DNA of 64,000 nt from Echinometra lucunter (GCA_029962745.1 CM057156.1:2440114-2504113); one strand, 5' to 3'; counted from the stretch's first letter, positions 12,601 to 24,064 are shown. Notes: a model not told the origin generated them from the sequence alone. Numbers and translations: made by a program.

Positions 12601-12976
12601 ACTTACAAAGATCAAATTTAAAATTCAAATTCAAATCTTCCTGCATTGTTTGGTACCTTCAACATGATTTTTAAAATAATTGCGACTGTATACACATGCA
12701 AGAAAGGTTGTATTGAAGGGGACATTGGAAAACATCTCCGTAAATGGTCAATTTAATAGTTTAATTCCTTCAAGTAATTTTTCCATTCAGAACTTTTCTT
12801 TTCTTGTGTCTTTCAAGACTCATCTTTTCTCATGTCATTTTTTTTTCTCTCCTTACATTCTGACTATCTCTCTATCTCTCTCTCTTTCTTTAATACAGGT
12901 TAGGATGTGTATGTCTTGATATCATGGGTCGTGTATGTTTGTATTTTTGCGAGGGTAACGGTGTGAGGGTGTGTGT

Positions 12977-13023
<47 letters not shown>

Positions 13024-14100
13024 TATGGGCCTCTGTGTGTATACTGTATTGTTATATTTGGGTGTTATTTTTGTTCTCATGCTTACTACATGATATATTA
13101 TTTAAATATCGATGGTATGTTTATCATTTATCCCTGTATAAGTTTTAAAATCCTATTCAAAGCCGTCTTGATTCAATGGAATTATAACAGTGCTATTCAT
13201 GTATGTACATTTTACAATACCATTGATTCACTCTCCATTTCTGCATTTTGCAGTGTTACCTAACTGTTTTGTATTTTGTATTTTCATGTAGAATGATATT
13301 TGTCAAACTGCAGGGCGCCTTTGGAAAGCATAACTGAACAGGCCAACTCTGCCGTATGAAATAAATAAGATAAAATAATAAGTATAACTATTTTGTACGG
13401 GAACTACAGCTCTTGATGCTTTTGGCCTTTTTGTAGTTCTACTTTTTCTTTGTCAGTATACTTTTTACAATCATTTTTAAAATGCTTTACATGTAGTTTT
13501 ATGACTTGGAAATAAAGAAAGAAATGAAGTGAATTGAATTGAATTTAAATACTTTCCTGAATTCAGTTAAGAAGTCAAAAGAACAAGAATGTTAATGGGT
13601 ACTGGTTGTCGTCATCAATTAGTCCCAACGTCATTCCATGTATCCCAAATATCATTTTGGTTCCAAAAAATCTAGCTTGCTGAAAAAAATTACAGCAAGC
13701 ATCAAATATTCAATTTCCTTTATGTCCATGCTTGTGATAACCCAGTATGATTTGTCCTCTCAACTTTTCAAGTGTGTCCTATTTTGCGGCAATGGTTTAG
13801 TGGTGCTTAATGATGTTTAAGTACTGGTCGGCGCCGTCCAAGCCCCAGCGAAATTGCACGATGGGCCTGTTGCATTCGCATGGTAGAAAATGTGACATAA
13901 TTAATAATCAGCATACAACTCACTGGCGTATGACCCGTAGAATTAAAGTGATTACACAATGGTAAACGAAAAATTGATATATGATCGAGAATAGAATTAT
14001 AAGAATAATAACATTTAAAATACGTTATTTTTAATCGAAATCAATGCATTTAGAATAATTTCCTCATAAAAAAGTCAAGAGCTGACCAAAGAAATTGAGT
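12601..14100. other. No gene seen
   Basis: Holds the (GT)n tract at 12970-13019 and, at about 13300-13375, a segment ending in AAATAAATAAGATAAAATAA that resembles a poly-A-signal-rich retroelement or transcript 3' end. No open frame with family features. Confidence 0.5.
12970..13019. repeat. (GT)n microsatellite
   Basis: About 50 bp of uninterrupted or nearly uninterrupted GT dinucleotides. Confidence 0.95.
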
Positions 14101-14104
14101 ATGA

Positions 14105-14262
14105 GGTATGACGTCAAATTGGGTACCCAGCTTCGCGCATCGCAGTTGTGCTGCGCGCTAGACTGTACAATATGTATTATACCTTGCGCGTATTTTGCTA
14201 GAAGTGCGCGACAAGGTACCCACTTTGACGTCATTTTGACGTCAAAGTGGGTACCCAGTTGA
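14105..14262. repeat. Palindromic repeat with three TGACGTCA sites
   Basis: TGACGTCA, the full cAMP-response-element palindrome, occurs near 14109, 14223 and 14235. The segment 14211-14255 is a hairpin (GGTACCCACTTTGACGTCA, three T, then its complement). The block at 14109-14125 repeats the right arm directly. Between them lies CpG-rich sequence with GCGCGC strings. It is probably a relic of a TIR element; whether the CRE sites act is unknown. Confidence 0.6.
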
Positions 14263-14689
14263 AACTGGGTCACAGCTGAGGGGTCAAAAATATCCTGAAA
14301 TCTTACCACATTTGGGGGTTTCCTTGGCAACACGACTTTTTAAAAAAACTTTAGGCAGATGATTTTCTGCTAATAAAATCACGCTCTTTTAAATGAACTA
14401 ACATTGTTTCAGCATTGGGTAACCCCTTTAAGGCTGTGCTCATCTTCTTGGTTGAGGGCCTAGAAAATACATGCAACTGGTATACAGCTAGACTAGCTGT
14501 AGAAGTACCCCCAACGTAGATACATCAACACCCTGCAAACCCCTTCTTAATTGGTGAAATCACGTACTCCCTCTTATTTTAGTTTATAGTGTAGCCACTG
14601 CCTATGAATCGTACTCTTCCATTGACGACATAAATATTACTACATTCTCCCCTCCATTGTGATTTTATGCAGTTTTTACAGTACTACTA

Positions 14690-15465
14690 AACACAACAAA
14701 AAAAGTAACTCCCCCCTAATTCAAAATAGCATAACTTTTTAACGAAAGAGTTTTGAGCAAAATAATTTGGCAGGAGTGTTCCTACACTTATTGACTAACT
14801 TCGGTGTGAAAATGAGAATGATCCGTCAAGTCATGCATGAGTGAGCAGACATTAAAGGCAAAACTGTCACTTTTCAAAAGTCACAAGAGTCATTTTGGGA
14901 GGTCTGTGAAACAAAACTTTGACGAATTTGGTTTCTTCCATTGTTTGACCCCGTCATGCCTATCCCTGATACTTTTCATGTTTATCACAGTTGGTTGAAC
15001 ACAATTTTTTGAGGAAAGTGGTGTTCAGCCCTCCTAAATCCATAAAATCCATTCAGTTTATGGAAAGAATTGGCTTCAACCAACATTAGTCAGCACATTA
15101 TGTGAAAATACCGGGTAGTCGTTTTTCCGGCATTAAACAGTAATTTTCTACAACTTCTTGCTTCATCGTTAAAAATGTTCTCACTCAACCATGACACACT
15201 TTCAGTAAACATCAATAGCACTTAAACAACACCAGAAAAAGCATGTTTCACAAATTCCCCAAAATGACTCATGTGACTTTTGAAAAGTGACATTTTTGCC
15301 TTTAATGTCTGCTCACTCATGCATGACTTGATAGATCAATCTCATTTTCACACCGAAGTTATGCAATAAGTGTAGGAACACACCTGCCAAATTATTTTTC
15401 TCAAAAATTCTTCGTTAAAAAGTTATGCTGTTTTGAATTAGGGGGGAGTTACTTTTTTGTGTGTT
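14690..15465. mobile_element. Non-autonomous TA-flanked element with long TIRs
   Basis: Left end AACACAACAAAAAAAGTAAC and right end, on the minus strand, AACACACAAAAAAGTAAC, each followed by CTCCCCCCTAATTCAAAA and continuing as inverted repeats of about 200 bp (14690-14900 against 15240-15465). A TA dinucleotide flanks both ends (14688-14689 and 15466-15467), which fits a Tc1/mariner-type insertion. The interior of about 340 bp encodes no transposase. The arms differ at scattered positions, so the copy is old. Confidence 0.75.
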
Positions 15466-15599
15466 TATTAACTAGAATTTTTTTAAAAATTCAATATAAT
15501 CTTCAGGGAGTAATGACAAACAATTAAATTTGCTTAGGTGTACTTGTAAAATAAATCCATCCAATATGTGAAATGATTAAAATAAAATATATATATAGT

Positions 15600-15887
15600 T
15601 CTTGTACATGTATAGCGCATATCACATTATGATATAACGTCTCTATGCGCTTCCAAAGGACTTGGATATTATTACCCCAGCTTTAGCCCGGCAGCCTTTT
15701 ACAGCGCGCAAGCATTTCAAGGAATGAATTCCTGCCAGGTACCCATTCACCTCACCTGGGTTGAGTGCAGCACGATGTGGATGAATTTCTTGCTGAAGGA
15801 AAATAACGCCATGGCTGGGATTCGAACCCACGGCCCTCTGATTGAAAGACGGGAGTCAGAACCACCAGACCACGACGCTTCCAGAGT
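15600..15887 (-). mobile_element. tRNA-derived SINE, minus strand
   Basis: Read on the minus strand, the head begins near 15887 with GTCGTGGTCTGGTGGTTCTG, resembling a pol III A box, followed by the B box GGGTTCGAATCCC at about 15815-15830. The body contains CACTCAACCCAGGTGAGGTG and the tail ends in GCGCATAGAGACGTTATATC. The same body and tail occur at 45006-45662, so this is a dispersed family. It would be transcribed by RNA polymerase III from the internal promoter if active; the rest of the family would need LINE machinery, not seen here. Confidence 0.75.
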
Positions 15888-15947
15888 ATGGGAGAGATAG
15901 AGACTGGAGAAGAAGATAGAGAGGGAGAGAGAGAAGGGGAGGGGTGA

Positions 15948-15985
<38 letters not shown>

Positions 15986-18373
15986 AGAGAGAGATAATAA
16001 TCGGCGGAGCTCAACCCAGGTTAAGTGAAATTTCATGGAACGACATATCGCAATTTTATGCTCGCAATACAAAACAAATAAATATCACTATTGCTATGAG
16101 TGCTTTCATAATCATCAAAGGAAAAGTGCATTCACATGGCAAAAAAGTTATGTACCGCCAGAATCTACTGACAACTGACTCATGAATTTATCGTAGATTA
16201 CCCCTCACAATGTGCTTGATTTTATTTTGCTTCTTGTTTAAAAAACTTTTTGATATGATTATGTAAGTAATCTGAAATTACTATGTTTATTATCTGTACA
16301 TGCATTCTCATTTATTGTTTTGATTTTCATTTCTGCGGTATGTGATAATCTGTTATTTCTTATTTGTGCAATGACCTTGTGGCAGATAAGCATTTTAAAA
16401 AAACAAATTATCCAATATAGTCTACTGCTCCTCCCCCTCTTCCTCTTCCTCCTCCTCCTAACTCCATAATACTGTAACATCTGTATGCGTTTATGTACAT
16501 TGTGTTTCGTTTTTGTGGGTTTTTTTTCCAATACAGAAGTGTTACCGAATATACGTTTTTGTTTGCTGCTTTTTGCTGATAGCTTTGTTAATTGAAGCAG
16601 CTGTAGTCTGAAAGCTTTGAAAAATACTAACAATTTCTTGAATTACGCAAATATCTGGGTCATCCGTATCATGTTGTTTTTGTTGATTTTCATGTAATAT
16701 GATAAGCTATATAATAGCATAGCTTTATTAGATAAGTGCACACATGCACACTGAATTGAAATGCAATGAAAGAAATACTTTGAGGCAATATCCAGTAATT
16801 AATTACTGTGGACAAATATATGGGATCGCTTGGTAGCGATTTCGAAATGATTCACAAACAACTGTATCTTACAGACCGCTGGCATGGAAGGATGTATTAA
16901 GAGCTCAACAGAAGTTACTTTCTTGAACAAGTTTAATAAAGGATTTCGTATCTCCAGTTTGAATCGTGGCATTACCAGAGAATATCTTCTTTTTAAAGTC
17001 CTCTATAATCATTGTAAACCATTCATATGTTTTAACTTGCCTGGGCTATCATAAATAACACAAGTAATCCCTTTCTGTTGAAATGCCCTTAAAAATATTC
17101 TGGCTAGATCTCGAATTTAGGAGTTGGGATCAGGAGAGATAAGATGGTGAATAAATGTTGACGTCATGCTCAAGATCATCGAAAATCAAGGACGTGCTCC
17201 CGGGGCATCCAGCAAAGGAGTTGAAGAAATTATTGAAAATCGAGATAAAATGCAGCAAATCATAAACAAAAGAGGGATAAAAACAAGTTTGGATTAGGAA
17301 GGTTCAAAAGGGATATTAAACAAGGCACATTCTTTGGCATACATTTAGATATTTTCTAATTATTCCACTGAATATCATTGATGGGTTGAAGTCCTTTTGA
17401 GGTTTTCCCTTCTGACATGACATAGTTTTCACTTAAGAACTTGATAATAGTTCAAGATGTTATTAATATCTGAGGTTAATCATGATGTGGGGAATTATAA
17501 CCGGTCAGATATATAAATCGAGGACACTAACGACACTTGCAGTTCTGGTGGTAACCTTTTTGTCATGTTAGCGATACTAACTTAGAATTTTAAAAGTTGC
17601 TATTGTCGTTATTATCCTCATCTATATCATTATCATTATCATCTTCTCCGTTAGTATTTGGGTGGCGGGGGTAATAATAATTATCCCATAAAGAGTCTTT
17701 AGTTATATATATACATATATATATAAACTACATAGATGGTAAATAGTTCTGTTTCTTAATCGAAACTGTTAACAGGCTAGGCAGGTATGGTGTGGACACA
17801 TACTTCAAAATTCTGGCAAGTTATCAAAGACACTGAAATTTTTTCAAAGTATTAAGTTCAGTGTCCTTTCTTGATTTGAACCCATGTTACTGACCATCAT
17901 GCCTCCTTTCTGGTTGAAGTATACCTCAGTACATAGCTTGTTTTAATCCCTCTATACCCCGGCACGTTTCTTGAAATTTCACTTTAATTGAGGAACACAA
18001 TGTAAATCGACAGAGTCCACAAAACACCTTTTAAAATGCTCTTCATCATATTGAAAAGGGAATTGAATGAGTCCCTGCGGATAAATTTAGTGGGTGCACG
18101 ACCTCTAGTCGTTTATGGAGACCATGGAGACTTCTTATTTTTTTTCTCCAACGAGTTTGTCTAAGTGAGACACCATACATCATCTTAATGATACAGGGGT
18201 TAAATATGAATAGTCAATGAAGCTTCTGCATTATGCATGAGTCTGAACTGTGGATTCCAGTGAACAAGACTTGAATATACTCACGCCTGAAATGAACGGG
18301 GGAGGGGGGAGGGGGTACGCGTGTATTTACACTCCTACTTTGCAGAAATTGGTACCTTGTCCACAAGACAATA

Positions 18374-18401
<28 letters not shown>
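18374..18401. repeat. (GA)n followed by poly-G
   Basis: GA dinucleotides pass directly into eleven G. Confidence 0.9.
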
Positions 18402-18404
<3 letters not shown>

Positions 18405-18538
18405 TACAGAGAACCTTGGCAATACGAAAAGGGAAAAGTACCGTCTTGACAAATGTATGATATGAGAAGGGAAAAGGCCGAAAGTCAATACACTCCAAAG
18501 CTGTGCTCTGCAAGGTGGCGCCTACTCACGGTAGAGGG

Positions 18539-18672
18539 AAAGAGATAGAGAGAGAGAAAGAGAGAGAGAGAGAGAAAGAGAGAAAGAGAGAAAGAGAGAA
18601 AGAGAGAGGATGTGTGTGTCTGTGCGGGTGTGTGTGTGCGTGACTGCGTGTGCGCGCGCGTGTGAGCTTGTG
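18539..18672. repeat. (GA)n then (GT)n compound microsatellite
   Basis: About 70 bp of GA dinucleotides followed by about 60 bp of GT/GC dinucleotides. Confidence 0.9.
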
Positions 18673-19727
18673 TGCTGGTGAGCAAGTTATAAGAGAGAGC
18701 AGTTTTTTTAAAATTTTTACACTGAATATTCCTCATCTCTTTCTCTTTCTTTTTCCTGCATTATCCTCATAAACTCTCTCATTCTTTATTTCTCTCCTGG
18801 TGTCATCATTGTCAACCCCCGCCCCCCCCCCCCCAGTACTTCCTAATAACATTCGCAAGACTGGTATTACTTTTGTTATAATTTATCAAACAATGAGCTT
18901 CATGAGCATGGAAGGCCGAGGACATCCATCTGCAATAAATATCAAAATGGTTAACACTGATTAAACCTGAAATATTACCTTTGACATTTGGGAACATTTT
19001 ATATACAAGTACTTAATCATAGAGTGTGTTTTTGTTTGTTTGTTTTGGTTGTCTGTGTTGGTTCTTGGGTAAAGAAAAAACAGAAATGCAAGGAATTTGG
19101 TTTTCTTTTGTTTCCCCTTTAAGCTCAAAATCCGTTGGTGGAAGTTCACATAATAATGGATATACTGCGAAATTAGAAGCTCTTCCATCAACAGACTGCA
19201 TACAAAATGCAATTTAGCGATGTTAAAGTTGTTCGTTTTGTACTAATATCTTTGAAAGACGCGTAGCTTAATTACGCTGTTACGGCTTTATTGATCAAAA
19301 TTCATGGTCATCATATATTAATCACGGAACGAAGAGTCGATTATTAATCATAAATAGGTTATCAAGGTTATGGAAAGGACTATTCATTACAAGTAATTAT
19401 AATCAGCGTAAGTAATCAGAAGTATTTTTGAATTACTGAAAACGAAGAATCGATAAAAGTTTGAAGTTCTGTGTAGGCATAATTGTGTGTGTATTTCAAT
19501 GAAATAAATTGCTTCATAAGCCAGAATTGTTTGAATCAAGGCGAATTGTCCTCATTTTTTCCTAATTTTGTCGTAATTTATTAAGTATTGTTATAATTTA
19601 TTGTAAAGCCTTTTAAAAGCCCTGATACAAGTTGAATTGCATGCACTGTATAGAAACATTATGTTTGTTATTATTTTTTTCCTTTTTTTTCATTGATTTG
19701 CTATATTATTATTATCATTATTGCCAT

Positions 19728-19850
19728 GTTATTGTTATTATCATTATAATTAGTGTCAGAAATTATATTACATTTGTTATTTTTTTTCTCTTTTAATTTG
19801 TTTTATTGCTTTGTTATTGTTATTATCATTATAATTAGTGTCAGAAAATA
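19728..19850. repeat. Short direct duplication in T-rich DNA
   Basis: The string GTTATTGTTATTATCATTAT followed by AATTAGTGTCAGAAA occurs at about 19729 and again at about 19814, an 85-bp step, inside A/T-rich sequence just left of the LTR retrotransposon. Confidence 0.7.
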
Positions 19851-19963
19851 CATCCTTTCCTTCAGGACATGATAATAATCAAATATTCTACATGTTAGCG
19901 GCTGCAAAGTCATTATCCTTTTCCCTGAAGCACCGTAAGAAGCAAATTGCGGGTACAATGACC

Positions 19964-20198
19964 TGTAGTGACAATTTCTCAAATTATCTATGAAATCAGA
20001 AAGTAAGTTTGCAAGTAATTATTCATTTTGAGAGATCACGTACTAGCTAAAAGTTGGGGTGCTGAATCGCCGTATCTGTTTGTGCTTTTTTATGATGTTT
20101 TGATTGATTGATTGGTGTGCTTGAATTGTACCACCTCGTAAACATTATTCCAGTTATTTACACTGCTAAAATCTTAAAAAATCAGAACCATCCCAACA
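19964..20198 (+). repeat. 5' LTR, internally deleted (235 bp)
   Basis: Begins TGTAGTGACAATTTCTC and ends CCATCCCAACA. It matches the first ~40 bp and last ~190 bp of the 3' LTR closely, but lacks the sequence corresponding to about 25580-26602 of that LTR, roughly 1.02 kb. The missing part would normally hold most of the promoter and polyadenylation region, so this copy probably cannot start its own transcript. The junction reads GAAAGTAAGTTTGC with a few filler bases and no clear microhomology. Confidence 0.9.
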
Positions 20199-20201
20199 AA
20201 A

Positions 20202-20219
20202 TGGTGACCCCGACGTGAT
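20202..20219 (+). other. Primer binding site, tRNA-Trp type
   Basis: TGGTGACCCCGACGTGAT begins 3 bp after the 5' LTR. It is complementary to the 3' end, including CCA, of animal tRNA-Trp as I recall it, and is the same 18-mer used by avian sarcoma/leukosis retroviruses. It would prime minus-strand DNA synthesis. Confidence 0.8.
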
Positions 20220-20489
20220 AGAAAAAGGGAGCTACAAAATAGTGACCTTTTAGAACGGCGTTACACTTAAGGATTTCCCATAAGACGTGATCTTTCAGGA
20301 AAGATAACGCAGAATTCTGAAGGGATAAATCTATTCCATGTAGATTACTTTATTTAGATTGACGAAACTAATTAGATACACTGTATATTATTACCCCTAC
20401 TTCGGAAGGTGTGTTGGTTGTGCTCTCGCGCGTATTCGCCATGGAAAAAAAATACTTCAGAAGCGAAGTCTACAACAGACTCGGAAAGC

Positions 20490-21307
20490 ATGCTCGGGGC
20501 AGTTGCTTTAAAGTTTGCCGCCATTTTGGAAAAACGATCCTGAGGTATGGTTCGCGCAAGCGGAGGCGCAGTTCGCGACGCGCAACATTACAGTTGAGAG
20601 TACGAAATATTGATTGCGACATTACCATCCGAAGTTGCACAGGACATTCGTGACGTCCTGATAAATCCCCCTACTACGGATTAGTATACAACTTTGAAAC
20701 AGAAAATTATCACAAGAACAACAGAATCGGAACAAAGCCGAGTACAGATGCTCCTAACGGAAGAAGAGTTAGGAGACCGCAAACCGTCTCAACTCTTACG
20801 AAGAATGGAACAACTCGTAGGAGACCAAAGACTTGAGAGTGGCATTTTGAGGCAGCTCTTTTTGCAGCGCTTACCACAAAACGTAAGACTAATCTTAGCC
20901 TCTAGCGATTCCCTTCCATTATCGGATCTTGTCGCATTGGCGGATAGGATTATCGAGGCATACGTGCCCGCCGTTAACGCCGTCGCGCGTGTGACCGATA
21001 CAGGGTCACAAGTAACCGCAGTCAGACCGACCCCATCCGGAGATTCTACTCATGATGTGAAAGATAACCTCGCTAGTCAGATCGCTGATTTGACAAAGTT
21101 AGTTCGAGAACTAGTCACAACCGTAGGGCAGCGCGATCGTAGTCGTAGCAGAAATCGTGGTAGAAGCAAGACGCGTAAGAAACGCGAGTCTACGCCCGTC
21201 AGTGAACCGGCAGGTGACTCAGGAATTGTTGGTACCATAGTCAATATGCTGAGAACGCCCACCGTTGCAAGCCTCCCTGCAATTGGAATAGTCAGGGAAA
21301 CGAATAG
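20490..21307 (+). pseudogene. gag (capsid/nucleocapsid), broken
   Basis: Gag packages the element RNA into cytoplasmic particles. A plausible ATG is at 20490. The coding path then changes frame near 20514, again near 20611-20616, meets an in-frame TAG near 20682, continues over the best-preserved stretch (20694-21220), and shifts again near 21220 into the frame holding the zinc knuckle (CWYH at 21227, CKPPC ending at 21280), which stops at 21305. The middle part carries LLTEEELGDRKPSQLLRRM and LFLQRLPQNVRLILAS, typical of capsid regions of Mag-like gypsy elements, and an arginine-rich RSRSRNRGRS segment just before the knuckle. The single CCHC-like knuckle is degenerate in spacing. Domain identity is from motif recall; the breaks are read from the sequence. 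Confidence 0.8.
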
Positions 21308-21735
21308 ACCAGAGGGCTGGGGCTGCGAACCCCACTGGTCAACCGGATAGTCGTCTATTTTATGTAACTGATAATAATTCTCGCAAGAGATGTCCGGTTG
21401 ACACAGGTGCTGCAGTATCGGTATTTTCCCCCGACCAAGCAACACAGAAGGCAAAACCTTCTGTATTCACACTACAAGCGGCTAATGGCTCGCGCATCGC
21501 AACTTACGGACAACAGTCGCTTACATTAGATTTAGGCCTGCGTCGTAGTTGCCGTTGGATATTTGTCATAGCAGACGTAGCCATGCCTATTCTAGGTGCA
21601 GATTTTTTGCATCATTTTCAATTTCTCGGTGACATGACAAAACGGAGACTAATAGATCCGCTCACAAACATGCACGTGTCAGGTAGACATACGATTACCT
21701 CGTCGGTTAGTCCCGTTTATAAGATGGCTAAATAA
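21308..21735 (+). pseudogene. Retroviral-type aspartic protease region of pol
   Basis: Open frame from 21253 (just after a TGA) to the TAA at 21733-21735, in a different frame from gag. The catalytic motif VDTGAAVSV has its aspartate codon at 21400. The second conserved region, PILGADFLHHF, lies about 60 residues later, as in retropepsins. The enzyme would cleave Gag and Pol as a homodimer. The last few codons belong to the inserted element at 21722-22630, whose entry ends this frame. There is no ATG near the start, as expected for a domain made as part of a Gag-Pol polyprotein. Confidence 0.85.
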
Positions 21736-22630
21736 TTTGCAGCTTGCTGATTGGTCAAAGCGTACCACGTGATCATTCGCGAAAAGTGTCTATCCCTGCA
21801 CGCCCGTGGGAATTTCGCGCACCCAAATTGTCTAACCCACGGTTTTGACGCATGCGCAGCGTCTAAAAAAATCGAGATTTCGATTACGTACCAGCTTTAT
21901 GCTCAATGAGCCTGAGGTCACGTACCGTATGAATGAAAAATGAGCTTTTTATAAACTAATTAGCGCGGGATCCACAATCATATGTTGAAAAAGAAAATAA
22001 ATTTATGCACAAATTGATCGATCGCCTGGGACGTATCGACGATTTCGACTGCGTTTGGGTTAGAACGATATTACATTTTACAGTGAAATTCTTCATTAAC
22101 CAGATTTTCAAGGCCACCACTCATGTTATTTCATAGGATTTAAAACTTGTGCCATCAAAAGTCGAGATCCTCGATCATGGTCAGGAGGGACACCAGTCAC
22201 GGTCGTTCGGGGAGTGGAAACGTTTTCCACTTCCACGGATGTAATGTGACTATCAACAACTAGATCTAGGCAGTATAGCTGTCAAATCTGCTGTAAATAG
22301 TTGTAGACCTAAATGTGTTGAATTCTTGAGAGTTTAAACATTTTCGAGTTCATGTGTTGGATTTGAAACTTTGTAAACTGAACTCTGAACTTTTTGTGGT
22401 GATCACAAAACATCATTTAAATTAACTCCCGAAACTCGAAGTCGACAGAAATTTGGAATATAACATTCAGCACAAATTGGAATAATCTCGGAGAAATCCT
22501 ACTCTGGACCATTTTCAAACGGTAAGTGCAATTTCAAAATTTTTGATATTTGATTTAGATTCCTAGATCTATTTTATTATTTCTTTGTCATATAAGGTGC
22601 TTAATTGCGTTCGAAATTACTTAGCCATCT
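21722..22630. mobile_element. DNA element inserted in pol (909 bp, TATA-flanked)
   Basis: Terminal inverted repeats AGATGGCTAAATAA on the left and TTACTTAGCCATCT on the right, each flanked outside by TATA (21718-21721 and 22631-22634). It separates protease from RT in the gypsy element. No transposase frame exists. The left portion has promoter-like strings: an inverted CCAAT box (ATTGG, about 21750), CACGTG, and GCATGCGCAG resembling an NRF1 site (about 21850). The right portion has a good splice donor (ACG followed by GTAAGTGC, about 22520). The duplication could be TA or TATA. The superfamily is unresolved. Confidence 0.65.
22519..22527 (+). promoter_or_regulatory. Candidate 5' splice site in inserted element
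   Basis: AACG followed by GTAAGTGC matches the donor consensus well. The upstream 600 bp lacks a long open frame, so it would be a non-coding first exon if transcribed. Whether it is used is unknown. Confidence 0.35.
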
Positions 22631-22634
22631 TATA

Positions 22635-22807
22635 AAAGGAATAACGCATTTTCCCGTCGTTGTTCAGCGATATGCAGTGCACTCGAGGTTTCTTCTTCGC
22701 ATGCACACTCCACACTCGCCTTCCGGCTCGTGTGGAGTGCGCATGCTCAGAAGAAACCTCTCGTGCACTGCATACTCGCTAAACAACTCCGCGGAATGCG
22801 TTATTCC
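22635..22807. mobile_element. Long hairpin element next to the TATA element
   Basis: The left arm (GGAATAACGCATT ... GCAGTGCACTCGAGGTTTCTT) is complementary to the right arm (AAGAAACCTCTCGTGCACTGC ... AATGCGTTATTCC), with a loop near 22725. TATA flanks it (22631-22634 and 22808-22811), shared on the left with the neighbouring element, which suggests that one inserted in the duplicated target of the other. It has no coding capacity. Confidence 0.7.
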
Positions 22808-22812
22808 TATAA

Positions 22813-24064
22813 TATGACACGCCGGAAAGTAGTGATCCGTACACGAAGATGTTGCGTGATGAATACGCGGATATCACAATACCCGTTTACCGTCCTCAAG
22901 ACGTAAAACACAATGTGATCCATTACATCGAGGCACGCGGACCACCCGTCGCAGCTAGGCCTCGTAGACTCACTGGAGACAAGCTGGACATAGCGCGCAA
23001 TGAATTTCAGCACATGCTCGATTTAGGGATAATTAGGCCGTCTAGTAGCCAATGGGCTTCACCGTTACACATGGTTCCTAAAAAAACTGTAGGCGATTGG
23101 AGACCTTGCGGCGATTATAGGGCTCTTAACAAGGCTACCGTACCCGACCGCTACCCCGTCCCGCACATCCAGGATTTCACTGCGAACTTGAACGGAAAGT
23201 GCGTATTTTCCACAATAGACTTAGTTCGTGCTTATCACCAGATTCCCGTCGCGCCTGGTGATATATGCAAGACAGCTATATGTACCCCTCTTGGCCTTTA
23301 TGAATTCGAACGAATGCCGTTCGGTTTGCGCAACGCGGCGCAATCTTTCCAAAGATTCATAGATCAGGTCATTCGTGGATTACCGTGCGTATAGGCTTAC
23401 ATAGATGACGTACTTGTAGCCAGCAATAGTGAGGAAGAGCATGAACGCCACCTACGCCTACTCTTCGAAAGGCTTAAGGAGTTTGGTGTTGTAATCAACC
23501 CAAACAAGTGCGTTTTTGGCCGATCGGAGTTAGAATTTCTTGGTCACCGAATCAACAGCGATGGAGTCAGTCCACTCCCCGACAAAGTGGACGCGATTCG
23601 TAACTGCAGCGTTCCTACAACAGTGAAACAGTTGCGAGGATTTCTCGGGTTAGTGAACTTTTACCGCAGATTCATACCCAGCTGCGCGCAAATCCTCATG
23701 CCCCTCACGGACCTCCTGCGCAATCGTAAGAAACGGTCCAAGAAGCCGTTGGAATGGTCGCCGGTTTGTGCAGCTGCTTTCGTTGAAGTCAAAGAGAAAT
23801 TAGCGCAGAGTACATTATTGGCTTATCCTAATGCTGACTGTCCTTTGAGCTTGATGGTCGACGCATCAGACCGCGCTGTTGGTGGAGTTATTCAGCAACT
23901 CCACGGTGACGCATTAGAGCCGATTGCATTCTTTTCTCGCAAACTCTTCCTACCTGCTGAAACTAGGTATAGCACATTTGGACGCGAGTTACTCGCGATT
24001 TACTTGGCAATTAAACATTTTCGGTACATACTAGAGGGTCGTACGTCCTTTCTGCTTTTAAACC
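22813..24064 (+). pseudogene. Reverse transcriptase and RNase H region of pol
   Basis: RT copies the element RNA into DNA. The frame resumes at about 22813 after the inserts. It shows RT motifs in order: [42 protein letters not shown], and the catalytic YIDD box (about 23400). A TAG at 23392-23394 interrupts it three residues before YIDD, probably a substitution. Downstream are the connection region (LRGFLGLVNFYRRF), then RNase H with DASDRAVGGV (first acidic residue) and FGRELLAIYLAIKHFRY (the glutamate). A 1-nt-type frameshift near 24055 puts the last RNase H motif (TDHKPLTF) in another frame. The length fits a gypsy RT-RNase H unit. The protein is not full-length, but every core RT residue block is visible. 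Confidence 0.92.

Larger units (their letters stand above)
15888..19959. other. No gene seen; microsatellites
   Basis: About 4 kb without a recognisable gene. It contains (GA)n tracts at about 15952-15980, 18374-18401 and 18539-18610, (GT)n at 18610-18672, an alternating (TA)n at 17705-17725 and poly-C at about 18824-18834. Short frames at 16259-16633 and 18214-18736 are low complexity. Confidence 0.6.
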
